A stretch of DNA of 53,802 nucleotides from an uncultured Porphyromonadaceae bacterium (GTDB lineage Bacteria > Bacteroidota > Bacteroidia > Bacteroidales > UBA11471). Positions 28,675 through 38,599 of this stretch are shown here, one piece after another. Position 1 is the stretch's first letter. The number at the start of each line of letters is the position of its first letter. The DNA is taken from NCBI GenBank assembly GCA_900542765.1, contig UQOX01000018.1, forward strand, positions 1-53,802. The letters are read 5' to 3'. Under the pieces are notes generated by a model, which was given only the letters and a program-made list of their open reading frames with translations, was not told the DNA's origin and searched no databases. The position numbers and the translations under genes are program-made.

Positions 28675-29835
28675 ATGGCACACGGCAATCTCTATGACGT
28701 CAGGCAAAAACTGAAAATCGCATTTCTTGCGGTTTCGCTCCTCTTGGTCGCCCTATTCCTCATCATATCGAACCGACTGGTCGAAGACCTGTCGACCGAA
28801 GAACACAACAAGATGGAGATTTGGGCCGAAGCCACCCGCTCGGCAGCGAGCAATGTGACAAACGTCGACATGAATCTCATCTTGAAGATTCTGCAAAGCA
28901 ACACCACCATTCCGATTATCATCGCCGATGACCAAGGGCAAGTCCTGCAAACCCACAACCTCGAAATTCCCAACCGGCACGGCGAACAATTCCTGCAAAA
29001 AAAATTACAATCACTCCGCGACAAAGAGCAGGTCATCGAAATCTATATCGACAACGACACGTCGCAATACCTCTACTACGACGACTCCACGCTGCTAAAA
29101 CGGCTTTCCTACTTTCCCTACATACAACTCGGAGTCATGATACTCTTCCTCGTCATCGCCTATGTGGCGCTGATGAGCAGCAAGAAAGCCGAGCAAAACA
29201 AAGTGTGGGTAGGACTCTCAAAAGAGACCGCCCACCAGTTGGGAACCCCCCTCTCATCAATCATGGCATGGCTCGACATGCTCGAATCACAAGGCACCGA
29301 CCCGGAAATCATCGACGACATGGGGAAAGACGTGCAACGGCTGTCGACCATCGCCGAGCGTTTCTCGAAAATCGGCTCCCAACCCGAGCGTGAGCCAGCC
29401 GACGTGAGTGAAGTCATCGGCACGGCCGTCGACTACATGCAGCACCGCATCTCGGGGAAAGTGCACATCACGGTGCACACCCCCGAAGAGAAATTGGAAC
29501 CGCAACCCCTGTGCCGTCCGCTCATAGAATGGGTCTTCGAGAATCTTTGCAAAAACGCCATCGACGCCATGGACGGCGAAGGAAATATCGACATCACCCT
29601 CACCCACGATGAATCCCGATATTACATCGACGTCAAAGACACCGGCAAAGGCATTGCCCGCAACCGGTTCAAAACCATATTCCACCCGGGCTATACCACC
29701 AAGCGCCGGGGCTGGGGACTGGGGCTCACCCTTGTGAAACGCATCATCGAAGAGTACCACAACGGCCGCATCTACGTCAAAGAGTCGGAAATCGGCAAAG
29801 GAACGACCTTCCGCATAGAGATGAAACGGGCATAA
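28675..29835 (+). CDS. Orphan membrane sensor histidine kinase
   Basis: A 386-residue sensor kinase. A membrane helix at about 15-33 is followed by an extracytoplasmic domain of some 105 residues containing LILKILQSNTTIPIIIADDQ, and a second helix lies near 142-162. The kinase core has the H box ETAHQLGTPLSSIMAW (His near 187), the N box LCKNAIDAMDGEG and the G boxes DTGKGIARNRF and RGWGLGLTLVKRII. No response regulator gene lies in the neighbourhood, so its partner must be encoded elsewhere. The signal is unknown. Confidence 0.92.
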   Translation: MAHGNLYDVRQKLKIAFLAVSLLLVALFLIISNRLVEDLSTEEHNKMEIWAEATRSAASNVTNVDMNLILKILQSNTTIPIIIADDQGQVLQTHNLEIPNRHGEQFLQKKLQSLRDKEQVIEIYIDNDTSQYLYYDDSTLLKRLSYFPYIQLGVMILFLVIAYVALMSSKKAEQNKVWVGLSKETAHQLGTPLSSIMAWLDMLESQGTDPEIIDDMGKDVQRLSTIAERFSKIGSQPEREPADVSEVIGTAVDYMQHRISGKVHITVHTPEEKLEPQPLCRPLIEWVFENLCKNAIDAMDGEGNIDITLTHDESRYYIDVKDTGKGIARNRFKTIFHPGYTTKRRGWGLGLTLVKRIIEEYHNGRIYVKESEIGKGTTFRIEMKRA

Positions 29836-29922
29836 CGGCAATGGTAACGCCATCACCCTCAGAAAGAAAACCAACCGTCGAGGCGACAAAAAAACGAGAT
29901 AAAAATCTTTTTTTATAAGGAT

Positions 29923-29955
29923 TTTGCACGAGAACAATTATTTTTTGTACCTTTG
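29923..29955 (+). promoter_or_regulatory. Promoter of yceD-rpmF
   Basis: TTTG (29923-29926), a 21-bp spacer, then TACCTTTG (29948-29955), about 23 bp before the GTG start. Confidence 0.85.
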
Positions 29956-29978
29956 CAGGGTTTTAATAGCAGTGAACT

Positions 29979-30506
29979 GTGGGAAAGACCGACAAATACA
30001 CGATTGCATTAAAAAGCCTGAGTGAGGGAACACACACCTACGAATATGCCCTCGGCGAAGACTTCTTTGCAGAAACCGACTCTCACGAGATAGACAAAGG
30101 AGAGGTAAATGTCGGGCTTACGTTGAAGCGCACCGGCGACACGTTCGAGTTGCACTTCGCCATCAAAGGGCACATCATCATTCCGTGCGACCGATGTCTC
30201 GACGACATGGAGTTGCCGGTGGAGACCGAAGACACCCTTTATGTGAAATTCGGGGAATCGTACAGCGAAGAGGACGAAAACCTCATCGTGGTACCCGAAA
30301 GCGAAGGCACTATCAACCTGGCGTGGTATCTCTATGAATGTATCGCCCTCACCATTCCGTTGAAACACACGCACCCCGAAGGCATGTGCAATCCCGAAAT
30401 GGAAAACCTGTTAAAGGCTCACAGCGCAACCGTCTCGGAGCAAGACGACGAGGCACCCATAGACCCGCGATGGAACGCATTGAAAGAACTAAAAGGAAAC
30501 AAATAA
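29979..30506 (+). CDS. DUF177/YceD family protein
   Basis: A 175-residue protein with a GTG start (MGKTDKYTIALKSLSEG). The conserved pair of cysteines in IIPCDRCLDDMELPVET, an acidic stretch, and a C-terminal DPRWNALKELK motif identify the YceD/DUF177 family. In other bacteria this family is linked to 23S rRNA accumulation and commonly sits upstream of rpmF, as here (16-bp gap). A plant and bacterial role in rRNA handling is known; the mechanism is not. Confidence 0.9.
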   Translation: MGKTDKYTIALKSLSEGTHTYEYALGEDFFAETDSHEIDKGEVNVGLTLKRTGDTFELHFAIKGHIIIPCDRCLDDMELPVETEDTLYVKFGESYSEEDENLIVVPESEGTINLAWYLYECIALTIPLKHTHPEGMCNPEMENLLKAHSATVSEQDDEAPIDPRWNALKELKGNK

Positions 30507-30522
30507 TTAAACCTATACAGAA

Positions 30523-30708
30523 ATGGCACATCCTAAAAGAAGACAATCGAAAACGAGAACAGCCAAAAGAAGAACCCACGATAAGGCTGTAGCCCCCACC
30601 CTGGTTGTATGCCCCAACTGCGGTGCTTGGCACATCTATCACACCGTATGCGGAGAATGCGGTTACTATCGCGGCAAACAAGCCATCGAGAAAGAAGCAG
30701 CCATCTAA
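30523..30708 (+). CDS. rpmF: 50S ribosomal protein L32
   Basis: A 61-residue L32 starting MAHPKRRQSKTRTAKRRTHD. The four-cysteine zinc ribbon is CPNCGAWH...CGECGYYRG, the zinc-binding (C+) paralogue type. It is cotranscribed with the yceD-like gene. In many bacteria plsX follows rpmF, but here fabH comes next with a strong hairpin between. Confidence 0.98.
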   Translation: MAHPKRRQSKTRTAKRRTHDKAVAPTLVVCPNCGAWHIYHTVCGECGYYRGKQAIEKEAAI

Positions 30709-30787
30709 AAAGTGTGACTTTTTAGAGGTTTTGCGCCAGAGAGGCTTCCCTCTCGGCTTTTGAACTGATTGTATAACCTTTAATAAA

Positions 30788-30840
30788 GCACACTAAATAT
30801 TTCGACACACACAATATTTAGTGTGCTTATTTCTTTTTTA
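30788..30840 (+). terminator. Strong hairpin with T tract directly before fabH
   Basis: A perfect 14-bp stem (arms 30788-30801 and 30813-30826) with an 11-nt loop and a T-rich run to 30840. It ends only 5 nt before the fabH ATG, so it is either the rpmF terminator or a regulatory hairpin over the fabH start. A weaker GC stem lies upstream (about 30735-30759). Confidence 0.75.
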
Positions 30841-30845
30841 CTGCT

Positions 30846-31895
30846 ATGGTAAATGCTATGATTGCGGGCGTAGCCTCTTATGTGCCCGAAGACATTCTCA
30901 CCAACGAAGAACTTTCGAAAATGGTCGATACCACCGACGAATGGATTACCACCCGCGTAGGTATCAAGACCCGCCACATACTGAAAGGAGAAGGGCTGGG
31001 GAGCTCAAAAATGGGTTCACGAGCCGTGAAAAAGGTATTGCGCAAAACCAATACCGACCCCGGAGAAATCAACGCCGTCATCTGCGCCACCTCCACCCCC
31101 GACTACCGTTTTCCCTCTACCGCATCGATTGTAGCCCGCAAAGCCGGCATCAACAACGCCTTCTGCTATGACATACAGGCCGCCTGCTCGGGATTTATCG
31201 TTGCCTTGCAAGCCGCCACGGCCTATATCCGCAGCGGAATGTGTAAAAAGGTAATGGTGGTTGCCACCGAAAAAATGTCGTCAATCACCGACTATCAAGA
31301 CCGCTCGACCTGTCCGCTCTTCGGCGACGGTGGTGCCGCAGCCCTGGTGGTTGCCACCGAAGAAGACTTTGGCGTGAAAGACACGCTTATCCGCACCGAT
31401 GGCGTAGGACTTCCCTTCCTCCACATGAAAGCCGGCGGCTCGGTACGCCCCGCCAGCCACGAAACCGTAGATCATCGCGAGCACTTCGTCTACCAAGAAG
31501 GCCGCATCGTCTACAAATACGCCGTCTCGTCGATGCTCCAAGTCTCGGAAGAGATGCTTCAACGCAACAACCTCTCGGTCGACACCATCGACTGGTTTAT
31601 CCCGCATCAGGCCAACCTCCGTATCATCGAGGCCATTGCCGAGCGCATGAACATCGACCCCAAGAAAGTCATCGTCACCATCGAGAAATATGGCAACACC
31701 AGCGCCGCTTCGATACCTTTGTGCCTGGCCGACTGGGAAAAGAACTTCAAGAAAGGCGACAAAATCATTCTCACCTCGTTCGGCGCCGGATTCATCTGGG
31801 GCTCGGTCTACCTGAAATGGGGATATGATCCCAAAGACGTGCAGGAGATTGCCGACACGCCGGCCGACAACGAAGACAACGAAGAAACCGTATAA
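30846..31895 (+). CDS. fabH: 3-oxoacyl-ACP synthase III (beta-ketoacyl-ACP synthase III)
   Basis: A 349-residue condensing enzyme that starts fatty acid synthesis by joining acetyl-CoA to malonyl-ACP. The catalytic Cys lies near residue 114 in [10 protein letters not shown], and the His and Asn of the triad lie in [10 protein letters not shown] and [10 protein letters not shown]. It starts [18 protein letters not shown]. The C-terminus has an acidic tail of about 25 residues. era follows after a terminator-like hairpin. The hairpin ending 5 nt upstream of its ATG is unusual. Confidence 0.96.
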   Translation: MVNAMIAGVASYVPEDILTNEELSKMVDTTDEWITTRVGIKTRHILKGEGLGSSKMGSRAVKKVLRKTNTDPGEINAVICATSTPDYRFPSTASIVARKAGINNAFCYDIQAACSGFIVALQAATAYIRSGMCKKVMVVATEKMSSITDYQDRSTCPLFGDGGAAALVVATEEDFGVKDTLIRTDGVGLPFLHMKAGGSVRPASHETVDHREHFVYQEGRIVYKYAVSSMLQVSEEMLQRNNLSVDTIDWFIPHQANLRIIEAIAERMNIDPKKVIVTIEKYGNTSAASIPLCLADWEKNFKKGDKIILTSFGAGFIWGSVYLKWGYDPKDVQEIADTPADNEDNEETV

Positions 31896-31930
31896 GAAGA
31901 AACACCCGTCGAGTGTTTTTCATAAAAACC

Positions 31931-31961
31931 AAAAAAGGCGGCAAGATATGCCGCCTTTTTT
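31931..31961 (+). terminator. Terminator-like hairpin between fabH and era
   Basis: A stem with a GGCGGCA/TGCCGCC core and A and T runs (arms about 31931-31943 and 31949-31961). It ends 20 nt before the era ATG, so era must be expressed by read-through, a promoter within fabH, or regulation at this hairpin. Confidence 0.75.
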
Positions 31962-31980
31962 CAATCCAAGCTACACGACT

Positions 31981-32868
31981 ATGACACATAAAGCCGGATT
32001 TGTAAATATCGTGGGAAATCCCAACGTGGGGAAATCGACCCTGATGAATTCGCTCGTGGGCGAACGCATCTCGATTATCACCTCCAAAGCACAGACAACC
32101 CGCCATCGCATCATGGGCATCGTAAACACCGACGACATGCAAATCGTCTACTCCGACACGCCGGGAGTGCTCGCCCCGCACTACAAATTGCAAGAATCGA
32201 TGCTCAATTTCTCGCAATCGGCCCTCACCGACGCCGACATATTGCTTTATGTCACCGATGTCGTGGAGACCCCCGACAAAAATCCGGAATTTCTCGAACG
32301 GGTCTCGCAGGAGACCATACCGGTCATACTCCTCATCAACAAAATCGACCTTCTGCAAGACCAGTCGCAACTCGAAACGCTCGTCGAGAACTGGAAGGAA
32401 CGGCTGCCCAAGGCCGAGATAATCCCGGTATCGGCACAGCACCGCTTCAACATCGACTACCTGATGCGCCGCATCAAAGAGCTGTTGCCCCCCTCGCCAC
32501 CGTTCTTTGAGAAAGACGCCCTCACCGACAAGCCCGCCCGTTTTTTCGTAACCGAAATCATTCGCGAAAAAATACTCCTCACCTACGACAAGGAGATACC
32601 CTATGCCTGCGAAGTGGCCGTGGAACAATTCAAGGAAGACGACAAGCAGATACACATCATGGCCGTCATCTTCGTCGAACGCGATTCGCAAAAAGGCATC
32701 ATCATAGGCAAAGGCGGAAAAATGCTGAAACAGGTGGGAACCTTGGCACGCAAAGACATCGAAGCCTTCTTTGAGAAAAAGGTATATCTCGAACTCTATG
32801 TCAAAGTCGAAAAAGACTGGCGCAACAAAGAGAGCAAACTAAAAACATTCGGTTACCAGCTCGACTGA
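31981..32868 (+). CDS. era: GTPase Era
   Basis: A 295-residue ribosome-assembly GTPase that binds the 3' end of 16S rRNA. G1 is [11 protein letters not shown]3 DTPGV and G4 NKID, and a C-terminal KH domain contains [18 protein letters not shown] 31981 begins [16 protein letters not shown]. The in-frame upstream extension runs through the hairpin and is not coding. der starts 38 bp downstream, so the two are likely cotranscribed. Confidence 0.97.
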   Translation: MTHKAGFVNIVGNPNVGKSTLMNSLVGERISIITSKAQTTRHRIMGIVNTDDMQIVYSDTPGVLAPHYKLQESMLNFSQSALTDADILLYVTDVVETPDKNPEFLERVSQETIPVILLINKIDLLQDQSQLETLVENWKERLPKAEIIPVSAQHRFNIDYLMRRIKELLPPSPPFFEKDALTDKPARFFVTEIIREKILLTYDKEIPYACEVAVEQFKEDDKQIHIMAVIFVERDSQKGIIIGKGGKMLKQVGTLARKDIEAFFEKKVYLELYVKVEKDWRNKESKLKTFGYQLD

Positions 32869-32906
32869 GACCGATAATTCTGCCAACTGAACAAAACAAG
32901 ATAACT

Positions 32907-34223
32907 ATGGGAAATTTAGTAGCTATCGTAGGCCGCCCCAATGTGGGGAAATCGACCCTCTTCAACCGGCTCACCCAAAGCCGTCAAGCCATCGTCAATG
33001 ACGAGGCCGGCACCACGCGCGACCGCCAATATGGCAAGGTGAACTGGGTGGGGCACGAATTTTCGATCGTCGACACCGGCGGGTGGGTGGTCAACTCCGA
33101 CGACATCTTCGAAGAAGAAATCAACAAACAAGTAGCCATCGCCATCGAAGAGGCCGACGTCATACTCTTTGTCGTCGATGCCACACACGGCATCACCGAC
33201 CTCGACGACAAAGTGGCCGCCATACTGCGCCGCAGCAAAAAGCCGACGCTGCTGGTCGCCAACAAGGTCGAAAACAACGCTTCACAATACAGCTCGGCCG
33301 AATTCTACTCCTTCGGATTGGGCGACCCCTTCTGCATATCGGCCATCAACGGCTCGGGCACGGGCGAGCTGCTCGACGCGACAGTAGCCCTCTTCCCCAC
33401 CAAAGTCACCGAAGAAGAACTCGAAGAGGAGATTCCCCGCATTGCCGTGGTGGGACGTCCCAACGCCGGCAAGTCATCGATCATCAACGCATTCATAGGA
33501 GAAGACCGTTACATCGTCACCGACATCGCCGGCACGACACGCGACTCGGTCAATACGCGATACAACAAATTCGGATTCGACTTCTACATCATCGACACGG
33601 CCGGTATCCGCAAAAAAGGCAAAGTCAATGAAGACATCGAGTATTACTCGGTGATACGTTCGATACGGGCCATCGAAAACTCCGACGTGTGCATACTCAT
33701 GATCGACGCCACCCGCGGCATCGAGAGCCAGGACCTCAACATTTTCTCGCTCATACAGAAAAACAAGAAAGGGCTGGTGGTCTGCATCAACAAATGGGAC
33801 CTCGTCGAAGACAAGAGCACACAAGCCATCAAAACCTTTGAAAATGCCATACGCGCCCGTTTGGCACCTTTTACCGACTTCCCCATCGTGTATGCTTCGG
33901 CCCTCACCAAGCAACGCATATTCAAAGTCCTTGAATGTGCGTCGGAAGTGTATAAAAACCGGCATCGCCATGTACCCACGGCTCGCCTCAACGAAGAGAT
34001 GCTCGCCGTCATTGAGAACTATCCACCCCCTGCAAACAAAGGCAAGTATGTGAAAATAAAGTATGTAACCCAACTTAAAGGGACTCCCGTCCCCACCTTT
34101 ATTTTCTTCTGCAACCTTCCGCAATGGGTGAAAGACCCCTACAAGCATTTTCTCGAAAACAAGATCCGGGACAAATGGAATTTTACCGGGACACCCATCA
34201 ACATCATCATTCGTGAAAAATGA
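32907..34223 (+). CDS. der: GTPase Der (EngA)
   Basis: A 438-residue double GTPase for 50S maturation. The first G domain has [19 protein letters not shown] and NKVE; the second has [24 protein letters not shown] and NKWD; a C-terminal KH-like domain includes [18 protein letters not shown]. The length is normal. The stop codon overlaps the first bases of a large palindromic terminator (34222-34262). Confidence 0.97.
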   Translation: MGNLVAIVGRPNVGKSTLFNRLTQSRQAIVNDEAGTTRDRQYGKVNWVGHEFSIVDTGGWVVNSDDIFEEEINKQVAIAIEEADVILFVVDATHGITDLDDKVAAILRRSKKPTLLVANKVENNASQYSSAEFYSFGLGDPFCISAINGSGTGELLDATVALFPTKVTEEELEEEIPRIAVVGRPNAGKSSIINAFIGEDRYIVTDIAGTTRDSVNTRYNKFGFDFYIIDTAGIRKKGKVNEDIEYYSVIRSIRAIENSDVCILMIDATRGIESQDLNIFSLIQKNKKGLVVCINKWDLVEDKSTQAIKTFENAIRARLAPFTDFPIVYASALTKQRIFKVLECASEVYKNRHRHVPTARLNEEMLAVIENYPPPANKGKYVKIKYVTQLKGTPVPTFIFFCNLPQWVKDPYKHFLENKIRDKWNFTGTPINIIIREK

Positions 34224-34262
34224 ACAAAAAAAATACACCGCCATGGTGTATTTTTTTTGTTC
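34222..34262. terminator. 18-bp perfect palindromic terminator overlapping the der stop codon
   Basis: Arms 34222-34239 and 34245-34262 pair perfectly, with a 5-nt loop. Both arms contain eight A or T in a row, so it would work on either strand. The 5' arm begins within the TGA of der. Confidence 0.85.
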
Positions 34263-34269
34263 ATTTTGC

Positions 34270-34277
34270 TACCTTTG
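34270..34277 (+). promoter_or_regulatory. -7 element of nhaD
   Basis: TACCTTTG starts only 8 bp after the der terminator. Its -33 region falls within the terminator palindrome and has no clear TTTG. The leader is about 45 nt. Confidence 0.6.
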
Positions 34278-34329
34278 CATTGCAATTTGAAATACAATTT
34301 TATTTCTTAACTTAAAAAATTTAATTACC

Positions 34330-35742
34330 ATGTTAGTTGCTATTACCGTACTGTTCATCATCGGCTACCTGGCGATCGCGCTCGAGCACCCGCTGCGCAT
34401 CGACAAGACCGCATCGGCCCTCCTCCTGGGCATGCTCCTGTGGGTACTTTATGCCATCGGAGCCGAAACCATCGTTCCCGCCGTCAGCGGAGAAGAGCTC
34501 AAAGAGTTCATCGCTTCGTCTTCGGCCGCCCTGCAAGAAGGGTCGCTGGCCCAGCAGTGCATCGAGTTCATCCTTAATGTGCAAATCATCGAGCACATGG
34601 GCGACATCTCCTCCACGCTCTTCTTCCTCGTCGGTGCCATGACCATCGTTGAGCTCATCGACGTGCACGGGGGCTTCTCCATCATCACCGACCACATCAC
34701 CACGCGCAAAAAACGCCGTCTGCTGTGGATTCTCGGCGTTATCACGTTCTTCCTTTCATCGGTTCTCGACAACCTCACGACCACCATCGTGATGGTCATG
34801 CTGCTGCGCAAACTCGTCAACGACCAGCACGAACGCTGGATTTACGCCAGTATGATTGTCATTGCAGCCAATGCCGGCGGCGCCTGGTCGCCCATCGGTG
34901 ACGTGACCACCATCATGCTTTGGGTCAATGGCAACGTGACTACCGCCGCCCTGATGACCTATGTATTCCTGCCGAGTGTGGCCGCCCTTGTCATTCCATT
35001 GCTCTTCGTGACCCGGAAGCTCAAAGGCGAACTGCCCGAAGGAAACCGCATCGTCACCCGCAGCGACTTCATTTCGCCGCGAGAAAAGAAAAATATCTTC
35101 TTCCTCGGTGTGGGCGGTCTCATCTTCGTGCCCATATTCAAGGCCATCACCCACCTGCCGCCGTTTATCGGCATTCTCTTCGTGCTGAGTATCCTGTGGA
35201 TTTTCACCGAAATCATGTACAACCACAAAATGCTCGAAAAAGCCGAGGAACACCGTGTCCCGAGAGTCATCTCGCGCATTGACATGCCTTCGATTCTCTT
35301 CTTCCTCGGCATTCTCATGGCCGTGGCCGTTTTACAGGCAACCGGCATTCTGGGTTCGGTTGCCGGCTGGCTCGACGAAGAAGTGCATAACGTATATATC
35401 ATCAACATCGTGCTCGGCATCTTGTCGTCTATTGTCGACAACGTACCCCTCGTGGCCGCCGCCATGGGCATGTATCCCGTTGCCGACCCCGGCACGGTAG
35501 GCTACATGGCCAACTTCGTGCAAGACGGCATTTTCTGGGAATTCCTCTCCTATTGCGCCGGTGTGGGCGGCAGCATCCTCATCATCGGCTCGGCTGCCGG
35601 CGTGGTTGCCATGGGCTTGGAAAAAATCAACTTCGGCTGGTACCTCAAGAACGTGTCGCTGCTCGCCCTCCTTGGCTACTTGGCCGGTGCCGCCGTGTAC
35701 ATTCTCGAAGCCGTATATCTGAAACCTCTGCTCGGCGCATAA
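34330..35742 (+). CDS. nhaD: Na+/H+ antiporter, NhaD family
   Basis: A 470-residue inner-membrane protein with about 12 hydrophobic helices, of the ion-transporter superfamily. NhaD-like motifs include FFLVGAMTIVELIDVHGGF, SSVLDNLTTTIVMVMLLRKL, ANAGGAWSPIGDVTTIMLW and, in the second half, SSIVDNVPLVAAAMGMYP. The paired Asp-Asn and Gly-Asp segments are the ion-binding elements of the family. It exports sodium in exchange for protons and is a single-gene unit with terminators on both sides. Confidence 0.93.
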   Translation: MLVAITVLFIIGYLAIALEHPLRIDKTASALLLGMLLWVLYAIGAETIVPAVSGEELKEFIASSSAALQEGSLAQQCIEFILNVQIIEHMGDISSTLFFLVGAMTIVELIDVHGGFSIITDHITTRKKRRLLWILGVITFFLSSVLDNLTTTIVMVMLLRKLVNDQHERWIYASMIVIAANAGGAWSPIGDVTTIMLWVNGNVTTAALMTYVFLPSVAALVIPLLFVTRKLKGELPEGNRIVTRSDFISPREKKNIFFLGVGGLIFVPIFKAITHLPPFIGILFVLSILWIFTEIMYNHKMLEKAEEHRVPRVISRIDMPSILFFLGILMAVAVLQATGILGSVAGWLDEEVHNVYIINIVLGILSSIVDNVPLVAAAMGMYPVADPGTVGYMANFVQDGIFWEFLSYCAGVGGSILIIGSAAGVVAMGLEKINFGWYLKNVSLLALLGYLAGAAVYILEAVYLKPLLGA

Positions 35743-35773
35743 CCCCCAACCCCATTTTATATCTCCCAAAATA

Positions 35774-35807
35774 CAAAACGGCATACCCCTGTGGGTATGC
35801 CGTTTTG
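35774..35807 (+). terminator. Terminator of nhaD
   Basis: A 14-bp perfect stem (arms 35774-35787, 35794-35807) with a 6-nt loop and T run, 31 bp after the nhaD stop codon. Confidence 0.85.
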
Positions 35808-35913
35808 CTTGACATGCCCATTTTCTCCACCTCAAAACACAAATAATCGCCCTCAGTCTCGCAAAAGTGTACTTATTTTGTCTGTCAGAAAATCCATCAA
35901 CCTTCATCACACC

Positions 35914-38295
35914 ATGAAAATCAAACCACTACTTCTCATTGCAGCCGGGCTGTTCACGGCTTGGGCAGGACAATCCCAGGAACTGCCGGCTTTCCCCGGA
36001 GCCGAAGGTTACGGCCGATATGTGACCGGCGGACGCGGCGGACGCACCATTCATGTCACCAACCTCAACGACAGCGGCGAAGGCTCCTTGCGCTGGGCCA
36101 TCGAACAGAGCGGCCCGCGTACCATCGTCTTCGACGTATCGGGTACCATCGAACTCCAATCACGGCTCAACATCACACCGGGCGACGTAACCATCGCCGG
36201 ACAGACGGCTCCCGGCGACGGCATCTGCATCAAGAACTACAACGTGAATGTTCGCTCCAACAACGTCATCGTGCGCTTTCTCCGCTGTCGCATGGGCGAC
36301 GAAGCCAAGAGCGAAGACGATGCCATGACGGCCACCAACCGCGACCGCGTCATCATCGACCACTGCACCATGAGCTGGTGCACCGACGAGTGCGGCTCGT
36401 TCTACGGCAACACCAACTTCACCCTGCAATGGTGCCTGCTCAGCGAGAGCCTCTCCCGCTCGGTACACGTCAAGGGAAACCACGGCTACGGCGGCATTTG
36501 GGGCGGTGAAGGCGCCACCTTCCACCATAACATGCTGGCGCACCATACCAGCCGTACCCCCCGTCTGTGCGGCAGCCGATACACCGGCCGGCCCGACGAC
36601 GAACGCGTCGACCTCATCAACAACGTCTTCTACAACTGGGGCCCCACCAACGGCGGATACGCCGGCGAAGGCGGAAGCTACAACTTCATCAACAACTATT
36701 ACAAGCCCGGCCCCTCGACAGCCACCAAAACATCGCTCGTGCACCGCATCTTCTCCCCCAATGCCGATGACGGGAGCAATGTCAACGAAGCCGGGGTATG
36801 GGGCAAGTTCTATGTCGACGGCAACGTGTTCGACAACACCTGTCCCGAGATACAAAGCAACTCGACGTCGATGAACAACATCGCAAGCGTCAACAGCAAC
36901 AACTGGAACGGCATTCACCCCAACGGTACTCCCAGCGGAGGTGTAGCCACCATCAAGTCGCTCACCCCGTTTACCTCGGTTGCCATCTCCCGCCACAAGG
37001 CCGAAACGGCATACGAGAAAGTCCTTGCCTATGTGGGCGCCTCCTATGTGCGCGATGAAATCGACCAACGCATCATGGTTGAAACCGAAGCCGGCATCTA
37101 CACCTACGAAGGCTCAAACGGCAGCACCAATGGCATCATCGACTCACAGGCCGACGTTGAGGGATATATCGAGTATAAGACAGCCCCCCGCCTGCGCGAC
37201 AGCGACGGCGACGGCATTCCCGACGCTTGGGAAACAGCCAACGGCCTCGACCCGCACGACATAGGCGATGCGGCCGAGCCCTTCCCCGGAGCCAATGGCT
37301 ACACGGCACTTGAAGTGTATATCAACAGTCTTGTCGAGGACATCGTGCGCGATGGGCTGGCCGACACCGAATCGCCCAATGACGAATTCTTCCCTGCCTA
37401 TATACAACCCACCTATACCGACGACGACTATTACCAGCCGGGTGAAAGCACCGACCCCGAAGAAGAAGGCAACAGCACCCTTGTGGGCGGTACGCCGGCC
37501 GTCACCGTGTGGGAGATGACGTCGGCCGCTTCCGAAGCCACCTCGGCATCACCGCTGCTCGACACCGAGTTGGCCATCAACGGGTTGAGTTCGGAGATAA
37601 ATGGCGGTTACCTGCGGTTTGGGTCGGACTACTGGACCAATAACTCGGGCCTCGTCGACGACCTCAACCTGCAATACACCATCACCCCGCAAGAGGGCAC
37701 CTACCTTGCCATCGATTCGCTGAATTTCTACGCCAAACGCATGGGAACCGACAACGCCCTCTTCTCGGCCCTCTACGACACCCGAGAGTCTCTTATCACG
37801 GCCGAATACATCTTCAACGCGACACAACCCGAGCGCGACAATTTCCAGTTCTTCTCCTACAAATTCGAGAAACCGGTACTTGTCTCCCCCGGTGAACCGT
37901 TCATCTTCAAGGTACTGCCCTACTCCAAAGGCTCGTTGAAGAGCATGAAATATATCATTGCCTTCAAAGACATGACCTTCTACGGGCGCACCGGTACGGC
38001 CGGCGACATCACATCGGGCATCGGGACCACCCCCACAACGGTTTCCATGACGGCACAACTCCTGCCCAATCCGGTAAAAGAGACGGGCACCCTCCGTTAC
38101 ACCTTGTCCGCAGCCTCTTCTGTGAAAATAGAGGTATTCTCGCTCTCGGGACAAGTCATCTATCAAACCGTACAGAACCAACCGGCCGGACAGCACGCGT
38201 GCACCTTACCCCTGGCCGATGCCGCCCCGGGTTACTACACCTGCCGCCTCACCACCTCGACCGGCACCACCACACTCCGCCTCATCAAGGAATAG
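35914..38295 (+). CDS. Secreted pectate lyase (PL1-like) with T9SS sorting domain
   Basis: A 793-residue exported protein. A signal peptide ([19 protein letters not shown]) is followed by a right-handed beta-helix lyase domain (about 22-390): [52 protein letters not shown] calcium-loop [12 protein letters not shown] lies near 429. A beta-sandwich module (about 530-700) may bind carbohydrate. The C-terminus (about 715-793) resembles a type A T9SS sorting domain: [33 protein letters not shown]. Pectate or related galacturonans are the likely substrate; the exact PL1 subfamily is not fixed. The in-frame sequence upstream of ATG 35914 includes the nhaD terminator and was rejected. Confidence 0.85.
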   Translation: MKIKPLLLIAAGLFTAWAGQSQELPAFPGAEGYGRYVTGGRGGRTIHVTNLNDSGEGSLRWAIEQSGPRTIVFDVSGTIELQSRLNITPGDVTIAGQTAPGDGICIKNYNVNVRSNNVIVRFLRCRMGDEAKSEDDAMTATNRDRVIIDHCTMSWCTDECGSFYGNTNFTLQWCLLSESLSRSVHVKGNHGYGGIWGGEGATFHHNMLAHHTSRTPRLCGSRYTGRPDDERVDLINNVFYNWGPTNGGYAGEGGSYNFINNYYKPGPSTATKTSLVHRIFSPNADDGSNVNEAGVWGKFYVDGNVFDNTCPEIQSNSTSMNNIASVNSNNWNGIHPNGTPSGGVATIKSLTPFTSVAISRHKAETAYEKVLAYVGASYVRDEIDQRIMVETEAGIYTYEGSNGSTNGIIDSQADVEGYIEYKTAPRLRDSDGDGIPDAWETANGLDPHDIGDAAEPFPGANGYTALEVYINSLVEDIVRDGLADTESPNDEFFPAYIQPTYTDDDYYQPGESTDPEEEGNSTLVGGTPAVTVWEMTSAASEATSASPLLDTELAINGLSSEINGGYLRFGSDYWTNNSGLVDDLNLQYTITPQEGTYLAIDSLNFYAKRMGTDNALFSALYDTRESLITAEYIFNATQPERDNFQFFSYKFEKPVLVSPGEPFIFKVLPYSKGSLKSMKYIIAFKDMTFYGRTGTAGDITSGIGTTPTTVSMTAQLLPNPVKETGTLRYTLSAASSVKIEVFSLSGQVIYQTVQNQPAGQHACTLPLADAAPGYYTCRLTTSTGTTTLRLIKE

Positions 38296-38317
38296 CATAG
38301 GTTCCCTTGCCTTCAAC

Positions 38318-38350
38318 AAAAACGCAGTTCTTAAACAGAACTGCGTTTTT
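38318..38350 (+). terminator. Terminator of the pectate lyase gene
   Basis: A 14-bp perfect stem (arms 38318-38331, 38337-38350) with a 5-nt loop and T run. Confidence 0.85.
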
Positions 38351-38542
38351 GTTATTTTATACGTTGAATAAACAGCATACAATCCCCTTCATCACTGATT
38401 TGGGGGAAGACGTCCAAATATATAGGGCTAAAAAAGGTACTATGGGAGTCAATCTGTGGGAGAACGCATGTGACAAGAGAATACACACGCCCTTGAAAAT
38501 TCAGACAGAAAAATCCCCATCTTTATAGTAAAAGCACAAAAG

Positions 38543-38574
38543 AAGAGGGCTGCTCCAATCGGAGCAGCCCTCTT
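38543..38574. terminator. Terminator of the xylanase gene
   Basis: A 14-bp perfect GC-rich stem (arms 38543-38556, 38561-38574) with a 4-nt loop, 26 bp beyond the xylanase stop codon on the minus strand. Confidence 0.82.
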
Positions 38575-38599
38575 ATCATAGGGTTTAGGATTATTTCGA

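Larger units (their letters stand above)
38296..38599. other. Non-coding gap between convergent pectate lyase and xylanase genes
   Basis: This 304-bp region holds two strong terminators and about 190 bp between them with no convincing gene. A 73-codon frame there lacks any recognisable composition or start signal. Confidence 0.7.

Noticed and set aside
38307..38528. A 73-codon frame between the two terminators
   Set aside because: It begins upstream of a strong terminator and contains it; no start signal or recognisable composition.
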